NCBI GenBank assembly: GCA_021779635.1
Contig: JAJYAH010000514.1
Coordinates: 1-5,608, forward strand
DNA: 5,608 bases
Direction: 5' to 3'
DNA from: Pseudomonadota bacterium
GTDB lineage: Bacteria; Pseudomonadota; Alphaproteobacteria; Rhizobiales; Xanthobacteraceae
The notes under the pieces were generated by a model that was not told the origin of the DNA, did no database searches, and worked only from the letters and a program-made list of their open reading frames with translations. Of this stretch, positions 5,225-5,608 are shown one piece after another (the first letter of the stretch is position 1; the number at the start of each line of letters is the position of its first letter). A program made the position numbers and the translations under genes.

Positions 5225-5608
5225 CGCTCCAGCGAACCTCGCCGGCCGGCTGGCCAGGACCTTCATCACCTCTAAGCTTACCATCGTCTTCATCCTTAGC
5301 GTCACTCTGTTGGGCGTGCTGGCGATCATGACGACGTCTCGGGAAGAGAACCCCCAGATCCTGGTGCCCGGTGCGTTAGTCTCCGTCGTTCTTCCGGGCG
5401 CATCAGCAGCGGAGGTGGAGGAGCTTATTGTCACCCCTCTTGAAGGCATTCTCAGTGAGATGACGGGAGTTGATCACTCCTATGGAGTTGCCCAAAACTC
5501 CCTTGGTCTCGTCCAGGTACAGTTCAAGGTCGGACAGTCCAAGGTAGAATCGCTGGTCAAGCTTTACGACCGGGTGACATCGAACCGCAATCGCCTACCC
5601 GCCAATGC
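5217..5608 (+). CDS. RND efflux transporter permease subunit, N-terminal part (runs off window)
   Basis: Inner-membrane proton-driven pump protein; 130 complete codons are visible of an expected 1000 or more. The ATG at 5217 has GAGGA at 5204-5208, eight bases upstream. After a short cytoplasmic N-terminus (LAGRLARTFITSK), transmembrane helix 1 spans about residues 20-38 (LTIVFILSVTLLGVLAIMT). It is followed by SREENPQILVPGA and VVLPGASAAEVEELIVTPLE (about 41-75), the start of the periplasmic porter domain. The PGA-x(2-3)-EVE-x(5)-PLE signature is typical of RND permeases. The REENPQI-type motif points to a drug/small-molecule (HAE1-like) pump rather than a CusA-like metal pump, but the substrate is unknown. 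Only the N-terminus is visible, so the proton-relay residues in helix 4 cannot be checked. Confidence 0.92.
   Translation, partial: MTDAPANLAGRLARTFITSKLTIVFILSVTLLGVLAIMTTSREENPQILVPGALVSVVLPGASAAEVEELIVTPLEGILSEMTGVDHSYGVAQNSLGLVQVQFKVGQSKVESLVKLYDRVTSNRNRLPAN

Noticed and set aside
4883..5449. 188-codon minus-strand frame across the adaptor/permease junction
   Set aside because: It is antisense to two well-supported genes, with no domain and no upstream signals.
1..5608. CRISPR array, tRNA/rRNA genes, prophage or defence genes
   Set aside because: No regularly spaced repeats, no RNA-gene landmarks and no genes of these classes were seen on either strand.

Overview
The window looks like chromosomal DNA of a GC-rich alphaproteobacterium, most likely Bradyrhizobium or a close relative (Rhodopseudomonas/Nitrobacter group). 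This rests on recalled protein style and high G+C coding with typical alphaproteobacterial codon use; no search was run. It holds two divergently transcribed operons separated by about 650 bp that carries the remains of an insertion sequence.

Left half, minus strand (1-2867): part of a branched-chain/hydrophobic amino-acid-type (HAAT, Liv) ABC uptake operon, transcribed right to left. The order is livG-like ATPase, livF-like ATPase, periplasmic solute-binding protein with a Sec signal peptide, and then the first 11 codons of a livH-like permease cut off by the window's left edge. A GC-rich hairpin lies in the 66-nt gap between the binding-protein gene and the permease. The binding protein captures the solute in the periplasm, LivH with a LivM expected beyond the edge forms the channel, and LivG/LivF hydrolyse ATP. 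The substrate cannot be read from the sequence.

Middle (2868-3525): no intact gene. About 285 bp on the minus strand (2952-3236) encode an internal piece of an IS21-family IstB helper ATPase, truncated at both ends and with damaged Walker A and Walker B motifs. Its left edge abuts a 16-bp palindrome (2935-2950) that overlaps a consensus-like -35 box (TTGACA) facing the liv operon. The stretch 3237-3467 holds nothing I can identify. The right end carries a candidate promoter and a TetR-type operator in front of the regulator gene.

Right half, plus strand (3526-5608): a TetR-family regulator, an RND efflux periplasmic adaptor (a predicted lipoprotein), and the N-terminal 130 residues of the RND inner-membrane permease, which runs off the right edge. 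The three genes are tightly packed (a 1-nt gap, then an 8-nt overlap), so they probably form one autoregulated efflux operon.

The genes themselves are of ordinary families. I see no convincing new biological system. The points most worth a second look are the IstB relic between the operons, the palindrome/promoter at its edge together with the TTG start of livG, the TetR operator, and the hairpin after the binding-protein gene.
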